DNA from: an uncultured Gemmatimonadota bacterium
GTDB taxonomy: Bacteria > Gemmatimonadota > Gemmatimonadetes > Gemmatimonadales > Gemmatimonadaceae
DNA length: 64,000 nt
Reading direction: 5' to 3'
Assembly: GCA_902826615.1 (NCBI GenBank)
Contig: CADEFN010000002.1
Location: forward strand, 434,001-498,000
Shown here: one piece after another, positions 1-8,941 of the stretch
Numbering within the stretch: the first letter of the stretch is position 1
Layout: each line of letters starts with the position of its first letter
Position numbers and translations under genes: made by a program
Notes under the pieces: model-generated
The model's input: only the letters and a program-made list of their open reading frames with translations
Told to the model about the DNA's origin: nothing
Databases searched by the model: none

Positions 1-591
1 TTGCAGTGTACGTGTCGTGTACACCACCTGCAACCCGGCATGGGGAAATGCGGTCGCGCTGATGTGAGCACCACGAACCCCGTATCGGCGCACGAGACGA
101 CGGTGCAGTGTGCGCGCAGTCCAGAGGGCCCCAACCTTTGTCAGCGTACTGCGCACACTGGCAGGACGCGCCCCCGCGTTCATGGCGTCGAGCGCTACCC
201 GACGATCGAGCGCAAAGATCGGGACCGACACAACGAGGGGTACATCGAGCAGTCCCGCCACCCAATATCCCCAGGGGGCCAGCAGGTCAGCGATAACGTA
301 GTCAGGCGCCCAACGTCGAAATTCATCGAGGTCGTTGGCGAGAACTGACGCCGAGAGCTCCATCATGCTGAGTGGCAATCGAGGAAGCTCCTGCGTGAGC
401 GCTGGCAACCTCCCCACATCAGCCGACCGGTACGCCGACGGCTCGGCACCCATGGCGGCGATCACGTCGTCGAGGGCAGCGCCGGCGAAGTAGCGCACCG
501 TGTGCCCACGCCGAACAAGCGCCGACACCACATCGCGTGTGGGGCGCACGTGTCCGTGAAGAGGAACCGAGAGAAAGAGGGCGCGCGCCAT
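1..591 (-). CDS. GT1-family glycosyltransferase (macrolide/UDP-glycosyltransferase type), N-terminal part
   Basis: Only the first 197 codons lie in the window; the frame is open to base 1. The ATG at 591 begins MARALFLSVPLHGHVRPT, the classic N-terminal strand and glycine/histidine loop of GT-B fold GT1 enzymes, in which the His normally acts as catalytic base. A helix and strand follow (ALVRRGHTVRYF), and near residue 100 the segment APDYVIADLLAPWG matches the usual 'pDlvvyD' strand. The C-terminal nucleotide-sugar-binding half is outside the window, so donor and acceptor cannot be predicted. It is divergent from the permease at 673 with 81 bases between the starts. Family assignment is fairly sure; substrate unknown. 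Confidence 0.8.
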   Translation of the reverse strand, partial: MARALFLSVPLHGHVRPTRDVVSALVRRGHTVRYFAGAALDDVIAAMGAEPSAYRSADVGRLPALTQELPRLPLSMMELSASVLANDLDEFRRWAPDYVIADLLAPWGYWVAGLLDVPLVVSVPIFALDRRVALDAMNAGARPASVRSTLTKVGALWTARTLHRRLVRRYGVRGAHISATAFPHAGLQVVYTTRTLQ

Positions 592-672
592 GCAGATGCC
601 GATAGCGTACGCGCTGAACATTCGGTCAGCAATGCTTTACACGTCCGGGCGTCGGGCGGCATCATACCCGAT

Positions 673-3141
673 ATGCGCCGAATCCTCCGTTCCCTCGCGC
701 GACACCCCGGCGGCAACTCGGCCGCTATCGTCATGGGGGCGATCGGCATTGGCCTCCTCACGCTCGGGCTCGCATTCACCGACGCCGCGCGCTGGCGGGC
801 ACTCCCCTTTCCGGGCGCGCGAGAAGCCCTCGTCCTCTCCTCAACTCACGGCTCCACACGGGAGACACGCGAGGGAGTGCGCTGGTCCTTCCCGCGACTC
901 CAGTACGTCCGAGACCACGCCAAAGCGCTCGCTCTGATCACGTCGTGGACTCCCACTTCTCTCAGCTTCGGCGCCCGGGAAGAACCCCTGGTGATCAGTG
1001 GTGAGTTTGTCTCGCGCCACTACTTCGCGCTCCTCGACGTGCGCCCATCGTCCGGTCGCACCTTCCTCGACGTCGAAGACACTCCGGGCGCCCCTGTACC
1101 GGTGGTGCTCGTCTCGGAGTCGTTCCGCATCGCACGGCAGCTCGCCGGCGATCCGGTCGGCATCGGCACGTCGCTCCTCCTCAACGGGCAGAACGTCACC
1201 GTCATCGGGGTGATGCCCGCGACCTTTCGTGGTCTGTCAGACGCCGCCGACCTCTGGCTCCCGGCACCCATGGCGCCCGTGCTGACCTATCCCGAGTACC
1301 TCACCACCAATCAGGACTTCATCACATTGCTCGCTCGGCCTCGCACCGGGAGCACTTTGGCCGATGCTCGGCGTGAGGCCGACGCATTGGCGACAGCGGC
1401 GTATCGGGCGATTCCATCTGACGACGTCGGACCAGAGGTGCGGGTGAGGGGCGACGCGGAATCGTTAGGTACTGCCCGGGTGAGGACCGAAGGACGGCGT
1501 GCGTCGACGCTGATCATGGCCGGGAGCAGCATTCTCTTTCTTCTCACAACCGCCAACCTGGTCGCGCTCATGCTGGGCCGCGTGCTCGCTCGTCAGCGCG
1601 AGACCGCCGTGACCATCGCGTTAGGTGCCACCGGCCACCGGGTCTGGCGCGCGCAGGTCGCCGAAGGCGTGGTACTCGTTGTGGCGGGCGCACTTCTGGC
1701 CCTGGCCGCCATGGTGCTCTGGCTACGTCTTGGAGGTGCCGCCGACCCTCTCGCCGCGGTAGGCCGCGGCGCCTTTGGGACCTTCTCGAGTCTCACCGCG
1801 GGCTGGCGGCTGATGGGCTGGTGGGCGCTGGCCACGCTGCTCACTACCGGGATGGTCGCGACAATACCTGCCTGGTGGTCCCGTCGTCACACCACACTCG
1901 AACATCTGCGCGAAGGCGCACATGGGTCGTCAGCCACGGGATTGTCTTTCAAACGCCCGGGAGCAGCTGCGGGAATTCTCGTTGCCCAGGGAACATTGGC
2001 TGTGCTCCTGCTGACTGCGGCTGCGCAGCTGCTCGAGAGTTATCGCCGGATGCAGGATGCGACGATTGGTGTGAGCCCGGCGCCAGTGCTCACCTTCGAA
2101 CTGCAGCCCCCCGAAAGCGCCGTTCCCCCAGCCGCCGCGCCGGCCTTCATCGATCGTGTGCTGGCCGCGATTCGCGACGTGCCCGGTGTGCAATCGGCCA
2201 GTGTTGATGGAGGTGCACCACTCGCCGGAAGTGCCAGCGCCGGGCTCCACATCGTTGGGCGACCCGATGACCCGGTCACGGGCCCTCCGGGCGTGCTCCG
2301 CCACTACGTTGGGCCAGAACACTTCGCCACGTTAGGCATTCCGCTCCTCGCCGGTCGCACGTTCACTGACGGCGACCACGCCGCTGCCCCGCGGGTGGTG
2401 GTGATCAGTGAGTCGGCGGCCCGCACCTGGTTCCCGAATGGCACCGCACTGGGCCAGCGGGTCTGGTTCGATGGCAGCACACTCACCTCCCCCGACAGCA
2501 GCGCCGAGGTTGTCGGCGTGGTGGGCGACGTGAAGTATCAGCCCCTGCTTGCTGAGCGTACCACGGCAAGTTTCTACACCCCGTATGCCCAGTTCACCTA
2601 CGCGTGGCGTGTGTACTTTGTGAAGGTGTCCGGCGACCCGCGTACCATGCAGCGCGTGATTGCCGACGCCGTGCATCGTGTGGCGCCCGGCCTGCCATTG
2701 CTTAACGTTCGCCCACTCGATGACATCCTGGCGCCGTCGCGCCGAATCCCGCACAACGCCGCGCGGGGGATGAGTGTGCTCGCTGTGCTGGGGCTCGCAC
2801 TCGCGGTGTGTGGCATCTGGGCCATTGTGTCTCACGCCACCACACTTCGCGCGCGCGACATGGCCATCCGCGCGGCGCATGGAGCCACCACGAGCCGCGT
2901 CATGCGCCACGTCCTGACCGAAGGACTCCTCTGGCCGCTCACGGGGCTCCTGCTGGGGGCGTTGCTCAGTGTCGGCATGTCCGGTCTGCTGCGGTCACTG
3001 CTCTACGGCATTACACCGGGTGACCCGCGGATGCTGCTTGCCGGTACCGTGGTCTTCCTTCTCTCGGCGACTGGTGCGTGCCTGGTCCCTGCGTGGCGCG
3101 CGTCGCAGGTGAGCCCAATGCTCACCCTGCGGTCGGATTGA
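673..3141 (+). CDS. ADOP-type (FtsX/MacB-like) duplicated permease
   Basis: An 822-residue inner-membrane protein with the layout of Acidobacterial duplicated orphan permeases. It has one N-terminal helix (about 15-35), a MacB-like periplasmic domain, four helices (about 277-300, 332-352, 382-401, 433-454), a second periplasmic domain, and three C-terminal FtsX helices (about 698-722, 752-773, 786-807). The motif RQRETAVTIALGAT after the first central helix and its degenerate repeat RARDMAIRAAHGAT in the C-terminal half show the internal duplication. The frame is open upstream to 502, but that part overlaps the divergent glycosyltransferase, and the ATG at 673 (MRRILRSLARHPG) starts at the expected place. 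No ATPase gene is adjacent, as is usual for this orphan family. The role is unknown; related MacB proteins drive efflux or lipoprotein-type transport. Confidence 0.85.
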   Translation: MRRILRSLARHPGGNSAAIVMGAIGIGLLTLGLAFTDAARWRALPFPGAREALVLSSTHGSTRETREGVRWSFPRLQYVRDHAKALALITSWTPTSLSFGAREEPLVISGEFVSRHYFALLDVRPSSGRTFLDVEDTPGAPVPVVLVSESFRIARQLAGDPVGIGTSLLLNGQNVTVIGVMPATFRGLSDAADLWLPAPMAPVLTYPEYLTTNQDFITLLARPRTGSTLADARREADALATAAYRAIPSDDVGPEVRVRGDAESLGTARVRTEGRRASTLIMAGSSILFLLTTANLVALMLGRVLARQRETAVTIALGATGHRVWRAQVAEGVVLVVAGALLALAAMVLWLRLGGAADPLAAVGRGAFGTFSSLTAGWRLMGWWALATLLTTGMVATIPAWWSRRHTTLEHLREGAHGSSATGLSFKRPGAAAGILVAQGTLAVLLLTAAAQLLESYRRMQDATIGVSPAPVLTFELQPPESAVPPAAAPAFIDRVLAAIRDVPGVQSASVDGGAPLAGSASAGLHIVGRPDDPVTGPPGVLRHYVGPEHFATLGIPLLAGRTFTDGDHAAAPRVVVISESAARTWFPNGTALGQRVWFDGSTLTSPDSSAEVVGVVGDVKYQPLLAERTTASFYTPYAQFTYAWRVYFVKVSGDPRTMQRVIADAVHRVAPGLPLLNVRPLDDILAPSRRIPHNAARGMSVLAVLGLALAVCGIWAIVSHATTLRARDMAIRAAHGATTSRVMRHVLTEGLLWPLTGLLLGALLSVGMSGLLRSLLYGITPGDPRMLLAGTVVFLLSATGACLVPAWRASQVSPMLTLRSD

Positions 3142-3237
3142 ACTGAACGCGGCCGCACAGCCCGACGCACGCTCGCGCAATCGCGATTTCGGTGGCATAG
3201 TCCGCGCGCTTCATCACCGCTCCTTCGCGCCCCCCAC

Positions 3238-4554
3238 ATGCCCCTCCTTCGGCTCCGCTCCGTCGTTGGCCTCCTCGTGCTCATCGGCATCTGCTGGGCA
3301 CTGAGCCGCAACCGCAAAGCCATCTCGTGGCGGCTTGTGGGCTGGGGTGTGGCGCTTCAGCTGGTCTTTGGCATGGTCGTGCTGCTCACACCGATCGGCG
3401 GCACGCTCTTCGGCGCCATCAACGAGATGCTCATGGGTGTGCTCCGCTTCTCCGAAAGCGGCTCGAGGTTCCTCTTCGGCGATCTGATCTTCAACAACAT
3501 TCCCGTCGGCACCGGTAAGGCCGGTGGCAATGGCGCGCTGGTTCTCTCCGAAACACTCACCGCCCGCACCGGGGCCTACTTTGCCTTCCACGTACTCCCG
3601 ACCATCGTCTTCTTTTCGTCGTTGATGGCGGTGCTGTATCATCTGCGGCTCATGCAGCGACTCATTCACGGAGTGGCGTGGGTGATGCAGCGCACCATGA
3701 AGACATCAGGCGCCGAGACGCTCGCGACGGCCGGGACAATTTTCGTTGGCCTGATGGAGACGCCACTGCTCGTTCGTCCCTACCTCGCCCGCATGACGCG
3801 CTCCGAGGTGTTCGCCATGATGATAGCCGCGCTGGCGACCATCAGTGGCGGCACCCTGGTCGCCTACGTGGGCATGTTATCGCAGTACTTCCCCAATATC
3901 GGTGGGCACCTCATCTCGGCGTCGGTGATGTCGGCACCCGCGGCACTCGCCGTGGCAAAACTGATGTTGCCGGAGACAGAAGCCGCCGAGACCTCGGCGT
4001 CACTCCCCGTGGAGTCTGAGCTGAACACCGATGTGAACGTGATCGACGCGGCGGGTCGCGGCGCGACAGAAGGAGCCTTCCTCGCCATCAAGGTCGGCGC
4101 CATGCTGATTGCGTTCCTGGGTTTGCTGGAGCTCGTCAATGCCTGCTTCGGTCTGGCGGGACGCCTCGCCGGCTTCGATGGTCTCACGTTGCAAGGGGTG
4201 CTCGGACAACTCCTCTCGCCCATCGCCTGGGTGATCGGTGTGCCATGGAGCGACGCCCGCACGGTGGGTGAGCTGATTGGCGTGAAAACCGTGCTCAACG
4301 AGTTTGTCGCGTTCCGGCAGCTCTCCGACAATTTGCAGGGTGCGTCCCCAATCGGTGAACGCTCGGCGGTTCTGGCGAGTTATGCCCTGGCCGGCTTTGC
4401 CAACTTTGGCTCGATTGCCATGCAGATTGCGGGCATTGGCGAGCTCGCACCCGGCAAACGAGCGATGCTGGCCGAGTTGGGGATGCGGGCGCTCATCGGT
4501 GGCGCCATTGCGGCGTTGATGACGGCGGCGGTGGCCGGCATCCTTTTGCCGTGA
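3238..4554 (+). CDS. Concentrative nucleoside transporter (NupC/CNT family)
   Basis: A 438-residue polytopic protein with the CNT domain order: N-terminal helices (about 8-50), a gate/nucleoside-recognition region in the middle, and the C-terminal transporter core with NEFVAFRQL and IAGIGELAPGKRAMLAELGMR (the hallmark of the last conserved segment). Length matches bacterial NupC proteins. CNT proteins take up nucleosides with protons or sodium. Its stop overlaps the GTG start of the downstream PfkB-family kinase by three bases, so transport and phosphorylation of a nucleoside or its ribose are probably coupled. The family is clear; the nucleoside preference is not visible. Confidence 0.9.
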   Translation: MPLLRLRSVVGLLVLIGICWALSRNRKAISWRLVGWGVALQLVFGMVVLLTPIGGTLFGAINEMLMGVLRFSESGSRFLFGDLIFNNIPVGTGKAGGNGALVLSETLTARTGAYFAFHVLPTIVFFSSLMAVLYHLRLMQRLIHGVAWVMQRTMKTSGAETLATAGTIFVGLMETPLLVRPYLARMTRSEVFAMMIAALATISGGTLVAYVGMLSQYFPNIGGHLISASVMSAPAALAVAKLMLPETEAAETSASLPVESELNTDVNVIDAAGRGATEGAFLAIKVGAMLIAFLGLLELVNACFGLAGRLAGFDGLTLQGVLGQLLSPIAWVIGVPWSDARTVGELIGVKTVLNEFVAFRQLSDNLQGASPIGERSAVLASYALAGFANFGSIAMQIAGIGELAPGKRAMLAELGMRALIGGAIAALMTAAVAGILLP

Positions 4555-5438
4555 GTGGCAGCGCGATGCTGGTGAGTGGGACGCTCACACTCGACACCAT
4601 CGAACGCGACGGCACGACCTGGACCGGCGTGCCCGGTGGCTCCGCACTCTACGCAGCGGCAGCTGCCTCTCTGCTCCTGCCGGTCACGGTCGTTGGCACA
4701 GTAGGCGGCGACTTCCCGTTTGCCGCGTTGCAGCCGATCTGGGATCGCGGCGTTGATCGTTCGGGCATCGAGGTGCTCGACGGCCCGACGTTCCGCTGGC
4801 ACGCGCGATACAATCCCGACGGCGAGACTCGGGTGACCGTCGCACGCGACGCCGGGGTGTCGGCCGATCGCCTGCCACGAGTGCTTCATGTGAACAAGGC
4901 CGTCGTGTTACTCGGAAGCACAAACCCTGATGTGCAAGCGCATGTGCTCCATGCCTGCCCCGGTGCATCGGTCGTGGGACTCGACAGCATGTCACACTGG
5001 TGGACGGAGCGCGCTGATGCCTTGCGCGCGCTCCTGCCTCGGGTGCACGTGTTGTTTGTGGATGAGGCCGAACTGGCCCTTGCCACAGGCACGGCAGACG
5101 TGGCCGCTGGTGTTGAGCAGCTCCACGCGCTCGGTGTGGAGGTGGTGGCGGTGAAGCGGGGCTCGCGAGGGGCGATGATGTCTCGACGGATGCACGCACC
5201 GGTGGAGACCCGGGCCGTGCCACTCGGCCATGCCGTGGACCCCACCGGCGCGGGCGATGCCTTTGCCGGAGCGTTCATGGCAGCACTTGCCTCGCAGCCC
5301 GCTTGGTCCGATGCGGCTGTATTGCACTTTGCTACCGCCGTTGCCTCGTATGCCGTTGAAGGGGTGGGTGTGTCAGGTCTGCTGCGCGCGGACTTGGCTG
5401 CCGTCGAGCTGCGAGTGAGAGCGTTAGGCAGCGGCTGA
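4551..5438 (+). CDS. PfkB-family carbohydrate/nucleoside kinase
   Basis: A 295-residue ribokinase-fold kinase. The N-terminal glycine pair is in VPGGSALYAAAA (about 27-38), and the C-terminal signature DPTGAGDAFAGAFMAAL (about 227-243) carries the catalytic Asp and the anion hole. The start is probably the GTG at 4551, which overlaps the transporter stop in a GTGA arrangement; an ATG at 4566 would shorten it by five residues. The pairing with a nucleoside transporter suggests phosphorylation of an imported nucleoside or of released ribose. The fold is certain; the substrate is inferred from the neighbour. Confidence 0.87.
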   Translation: MSGSAMLVSGTLTLDTIERDGTTWTGVPGGSALYAAAAASLLLPVTVVGTVGGDFPFAALQPIWDRGVDRSGIEVLDGPTFRWHARYNPDGETRVTVARDAGVSADRLPRVLHVNKAVVLLGSTNPDVQAHVLHACPGASVVGLDSMSHWWTERADALRALLPRVHVLFVDEAELALATGTADVAAGVEQLHALGVEVVAVKRGSRGAMMSRRMHAPVETRAVPLGHAVDPTGAGDAFAGAFMAALASQPAWSDAAVLHFATAVASYAVEGVGVSGLLRADLAAVELRVRALGSG

Positions 5439-5449
5439 CGTCCAGGCCC

Positions 5450-6772
5450 TTACCGGTTGTACTCCGACAACCAGTGGAACTGGCGCTCGGTCAGCTGATA
5501 GTGACGCGGCTGGCGCACCATTTCCACATACAGTGACTCGCCGCGAAACTCGGTCCACAGCCGCATCGTCGAGGTGTCGGGCGCTGCATAACGAGCGGAG
5601 AAGAGAAAGGTGCTGTCAAAGCGCCATGACGACCGCCAGAAGGTGATCCGCTGGTTTGCCGTGTCGGCGCTGAACCGGAAATGCCCGCGCCGGTAGCGTT
5701 GCCAGAAGAGGGTATCGGTGCTCCCCACACTGCCACGCCCGGCGCCATCGATGGCCACATCGCGCCAGCGTATGGTATCGGACGCCGTATACCGTACCGT
5801 ATCGCGACCTCGCACAAATGTGCGCACCTCGTACAAACCCGCGACAAAGGGCGTTGCCGGTGCCACGATCCGCTGTGCCTTGTAGCCCGTCCAACCTCGA
5901 TTGAGCGGCATCACCAAGGCCACAATGATGAACGCGGCCTTCGCCGCCCAGCTGAGGTATCGCTGCCATGGGGCCGTGAATGGCGGCTCCCAGGCCAGCG
6001 TGCGCGGGGCCCCCTGATTGTGAACAAAGAAGGCCAGCAGACGCGGCGCATCGAGGGCCACCAGGAAGAGACTCATCACAAACAGATGCGCGGAGAAGAG
6101 CTTCACCGGCACGTCGTACCCGATATTGATCATCACCACGTTGAGAAATGCGCCGGCCGCCGCGAGGACACCAAGGGTGACCGTGGGCCGGTAGAGCAGG
6201 AGCAGCCCCGCCGCCGTCTCCGCTGCCCCAGAAAAGAATTGATACGGCGCCGAGTAGCCGATGAAGTACCAGGAGAGCCGCATCGGGAGCAGGTCACCCA
6301 GTGGTGTGGCCAGCGCGCTCTCGTTCGGGAAGGTCATCTGCAGCAGGAAGAGCTTGATGATGCCGTAGCTGAGGGCGAAGGTGGCCAGGGTGTACCTCAC
6401 CACGGTACGCAGCCAGTACAACAGCCGTGGATACGCGCTCCGCTGGCGGTCGATCACACTCCACACCAGCATCCCCAGCACCGCCACAGACAACATCAGC
6501 CAGAGTTGGGTCCACGCCCACGAGGTATCGCCACTCCCGTTAGGCAACACCAACTCCGGGCGCACATGAAAGATGGTCCGGTTGGCCCACTGCACCGTGG
6601 CGTTCACCATTGTGCGGATGGGAGTGAGCACCGTCGCAACACCGGGCACCACGCCGAGCCAATTCCACGGCGCGGCATACATCACGAGATAGATGAAGAA
6701 GAACCGGAACAACACACGCTGCCACAGCGGCCACGGCTCCACGGTTTCCACCGGCATTGCTGGTGCACTCAT
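5450..6772 (-). CDS. DoxX-like multi-pass membrane protein of unknown function
   Basis: A 440-residue protein with several hydrophobic helices (including LFRFFFIYLVMYAAPWNWLG near residue 20 and runs around 100-120, 150-170, 215-265 and 310-325), then a soluble C-terminal domain of about 110 residues rich in Arg, Trp and Tyr. The middle portion (GYSAPYQFFSGAAETAAGLLL) resembles DoxX/SURF4-type four-helix proteins. The ATG at 6772 overlaps the stop of the upstream acetyltransferase (ATGA), which fixes the start although the frame is open further upstream. Function is not known, and DoxX assignment for such long proteins is loose. Confidence 0.7.
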   Translation of the reverse strand: MSAPAMPVETVEPWPLWQRVLFRFFFIYLVMYAAPWNWLGVVPGVATVLTPIRTMVNATVQWANRTIFHVRPELVLPNGSGDTSWAWTQLWLMLSVAVLGMLVWSVIDRQRSAYPRLLYWLRTVVRYTLATFALSYGIIKLFLLQMTFPNESALATPLGDLLPMRLSWYFIGYSAPYQFFSGAAETAAGLLLLYRPTVTLGVLAAAGAFLNVVMINIGYDVPVKLFSAHLFVMSLFLVALDAPRLLAFFVHNQGAPRTLAWEPPFTAPWQRYLSWAAKAAFIIVALVMPLNRGWTGYKAQRIVAPATPFVAGLYEVRTFVRGRDTVRYTASDTIRWRDVAIDGAGRGSVGSTDTLFWQRYRRGHFRFSADTANQRITFWRSSWRFDSTFLFSARYAAPDTSTMRLWTEFRGESLYVEMVRQPRHYQLTERQFHWLSEYNR

Positions 6773-7302
6773 GGGGGTGTCGTTGGAGTGAGCCACCGCG
6801 CGGCGCTGATCGCAAAACCAACACTGGGGCGCCCACTGGCATTCTTCAGCGGTCCCAAGGGTTCGGCGCCCAGCTTGAGCAGCGCCTTCTGCGATCGCAG
6901 GTTGTCCGGACCGACCAGGAAGATGACGCGCTTCACGAACCGGAAAGCGTGCCGAAGCATCACATCCTTCATCTCGCGATTGTAGCTCCCACCCCAGTGC
7001 GATCGCGCCAGAAACGACCACCCGATCTCCACCTCGTTCTTCTCGCTGTCGTAGCCGAAGTAACGCGACGACCCCACGGGCGCCCCAGTGCCTTTGTCGA
7101 TGACGAGGAACGCAGCGCCGGAGGCAATTGCCTCCGCGAAGAAGCGCTCGAACACGGCGCGAGTCCACCGATCCCGCTCAGGGTGTTGCTCCCAGATGAG
7201 CGGGTCGGCGGCGACCGCATGGAGCGCGTCGAAATCCTCGGCGCGCAGAGGGCGCAGGTGGAGCCGCGGTCCGTCGAGTGTGGGTTGGAGCTCGAAGCTC
7301 AT
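6769..7302 (-). CDS. GNAT family N-acetyltransferase (RimJ/RimL-like)
   Basis: A 177-residue acetyltransferase. The start region RLHLRPLRAEDFDALHAVAADPLIWEQHP is typical of RimJ/RimL-like enzymes, followed by GSSRYFGYDSEKNEVEIGW (strands 4-5 including the acetyl-CoA approach) and the C-terminal PDNLRSQKALLKLGAEPLG, where an Asn and a Ser of 'N.rSqkal.klGf' contact CoA. Such enzymes acetylate the N-terminal amine of proteins or small amines. It is translationally coupled to the DoxX-like gene by a four-base overlap. The acceptor substrate cannot be deduced. Confidence 0.88.
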   Translation of the reverse strand: MSFELQPTLDGPRLHLRPLRAEDFDALHAVAADPLIWEQHPERDRWTRAVFERFFAEAIASGAAFLVIDKGTGAPVGSSRYFGYDSEKNEVEIGWSFLARSHWGGSYNREMKDVMLRHAFRFVKRVIFLVGPDNLRSQKALLKLGAEPLGPLKNASGRPSVGFAISAARWLTPTTPP

Positions 7303-7362
7303 CCGTTCTCTGCCGAAGAAATCACGGCAGAGAATGGGGTGAGGTGCGCGGTCAGGTAAGGG

Positions 7363-7821
7363 CTACCCGTGGACAGGCGAAGCGCGGCGGGCCAGCAGCA
7401 CCATGCTCCCTCCGGCAACTCCGCCCATCGCGCTCACCACCGCGATGCCCATGGCGTTCGCCAGCACGAGGTGCTGCGGCATCGCGGTCCAGGTGAGGTT
7501 GAGAAGGTCGAGCAGTGCCACTGCAGGGACAGTCGCGCCGATCCAGGACGCGCGACGTGCTGTCACCTCGCGCTGAAACAACAGCGCCACCAAAGTAAAC
7601 GGCACAGAAAACAGCGCCCCCGTCACAACCCCGAAGGCGCCCGACATCGCCATCAGGCGAAGCAGGGCCTCCTCGATCGAAGGGTACGAGGGCTCCCCCC
7701 GTGCCACATCATACGCGGTAAAGGCGACGACGCCGAGCACCGCGAACACCACGCAAAACCAGAGCGCGGTACCCAGCGCGCCTCGCACCCACCGCAGTGT
7801 TCGCGTCGCCAGCTTCCACAT
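7363..7821 (-). CDS. Small four-helix membrane protein, unknown
   Basis: A 152-residue protein with four predicted membrane helices (about 15-38, 58-82, 88-112, 120-145), positive residues near the N terminus, and no recognised motif. The ATG at 7821 is preceded by AGGAGAGG at good spacing, so the in-frame codon upstream at 7857 is unlikely to be used; that one would also overlap the ExbD gene. It lies 19 bases downstream of exbD and may be co-transcribed with it. I cannot assign a function. Confidence 0.6.
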   Translation of the reverse strand: MWKLATRTLRWVRGALGTALWFCVVFAVLGVVAFTAYDVARGEPSYPSIEEALLRLMAMSGAFGVVTGALFSVPFTLVALLFQREVTARRASWIGATVPAVALLDLLNLTWTAMPQHLVLANAMGIAVVSAMGGVAGGSMVLLARRASPVHG

Positions 7822-7840
7822 GTGCACCTCTCCTTCCCTT

Positions 7841-8227
7841 CTAACGATTCGGCACAATGGCCGTCACCTTCACCCCCGCCCCCCGCACCGCGTCAAAGAC
7901 ATTCACCACCTGCTGATAGGTCAGCGTGCGATCGGCCTTGACGTACAGAATGCGCTCGGGCCGATCTCGAAAGAGCGTCTCCACGTCGCCTTGCAGCGTG
8001 GCACCCTGCAATGGCTGCCCATTCACCTCGTATTTCAATCCCGGTCCAACTGTCAGCACCATGGGCGGCGGGCCCGGCACACCAGTCGTGTGCTCCGGCA
8101 GCTGCAGGTCATACGCCCGCCGGACCATTTCGACTGCTGCCAGAAAGAAGATGATCAGCAGCACCAGCAACACATCGATCATCGGCACCATGTTCGGCTC
8201 CGTCACCATCGACACCTGCCGTCGCAT
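7841..8227 (-). CDS. exbD: ExbD/TolR family biopolymer transport protein
   Basis: A 128-residue protein: short cytoplasmic N terminus, one membrane helix containing the conserved Asp in EPNMVPMIDVLLVLLIIFFL (about 10-29), then a periplasmic domain with ILYVKADRTLTYQQVVNVFDAVRGAG, the standard ExbD/TolR C-terminal fold. ExbD with ExbB forms the proton-driven motor that energises TonB. The motor Asp is present. No exbB or tonB gene lies next to it; the TonB-dependent receptors at 11.8-14.9 kb and 23.5-25.6 kb would be possible clients. Confidence 0.88.
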   Translation of the reverse strand: MRRQVSMVTEPNMVPMIDVLLVLLIIFFLAAVEMVRRAYDLQLPEHTTGVPGPPPMVLTVGPGLKYEVNGQPLQGATLQGDVETLFRDRPERILYVKADRTLTYQQVVNVFDAVRGAGVKVTAIVPNR

Positions 8228-8327
8228 CGCTCGCTCCCGGAAGTAGGTTTGGCGAAGATGTGGGGGCCAGATTAGGCGCCGGTGATCGAAGTATGAGCGA
8301 CTCGTGAAGACGTCGTGAGGTTACGCC

Positions 8328-8909
8328 TCACTCCGCGCGCTGCACCCGGTACCGGAGGATGCACACCCCGGATTCGAACACCTGGTGTGAGACCAACCTC
8401 AGCGCACGCGGGCGCGCGCCGCCCCTAAACAACGGGATGCCCGCGCCAACTACTACCGGATTCACCTTGAGGATCAGCTCGTCGATCTCCTCACCCAATA
8501 CGCTGGCCAACTCTCCCCCTCCACACAGCCAGATCCCGAGTCCCGTCTCGGCTTTCAGCCGACGCACTGCCTCCACGGGGTCGCCCCTCACGAGCTCGAC
8601 ATCGCTCGCTGGGGCAGAAGTCAACGATCGCGACATGACATACTGCCGCAAGTGCGGATACGGACTCGTCAGGCCAAAGGCCCCTCCGACCGCCCAAGTC
8701 TTGCGCCCCATCAGCACGGTGTCGAAGTGGCGATCGGGCGCCGATATCCCGTGCGCCTCTCTGAAGGGAGCCGGGAGTGTTTCCGGATACGTTTCGGCCA
8801 AGTGCGCCAGGTGATCACCCTGCTGCAGAAATACATCGAATGCCCCATCGGGCGTGGCGATGAACCCGTCAGCGGTCGTCGCCACCAAATATGTCAGTAA
8901 ACGCATCAC
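8328..8909 (-). CDS. Dihydrofolate-reductase-fold protein (RibD C-terminal family)
   Basis: A 193-residue protein starting MMRLLTYLVATTADGFIATPDG, the N-terminal strand and SxDGfia loop of RibD C-terminal/DHFR-like reductases. It continues with DTVLMGRKTW and the NADPH-binding GIWLCGGGELASVL, and ends with LILKVNPVVVGAGIPLF, which is characteristic of this family. Many such stand-alone proteins are annotated as dihydrofolate reductase without proof; some act in riboflavin or pteridine metabolism. It starts 32 bases downstream of rtcB, so the two may share a transcript. Fold certain, substrate unknown. Confidence 0.87.
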   Translation of the reverse strand: MMRLLTYLVATTADGFIATPDGAFDVFLQQGDHLAHLAETYPETLPAPFREAHGISAPDRHFDTVLMGRKTWAVGGAFGLTSPYPHLRQYVMSRSLTSAPASDVELVRGDPVEAVRRLKAETGLGIWLCGGGELASVLGEEIDELILKVNPVVVGAGIPLFRGGARPRALRLVSHQVFESGVCILRYRVQRAE

Positions 8910-8941
8910 TACCTCCCATCAGTTGAGACCCGCCAACGAGC

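Noticed and set aside
5681-6985. 434-codon plus-strand frame over the DoxX-like gene
   Set aside because: Rich in His, Arg and Gln, typical of a shadow of a GC-rich gene, and opposite to a protein with clear membrane helices.
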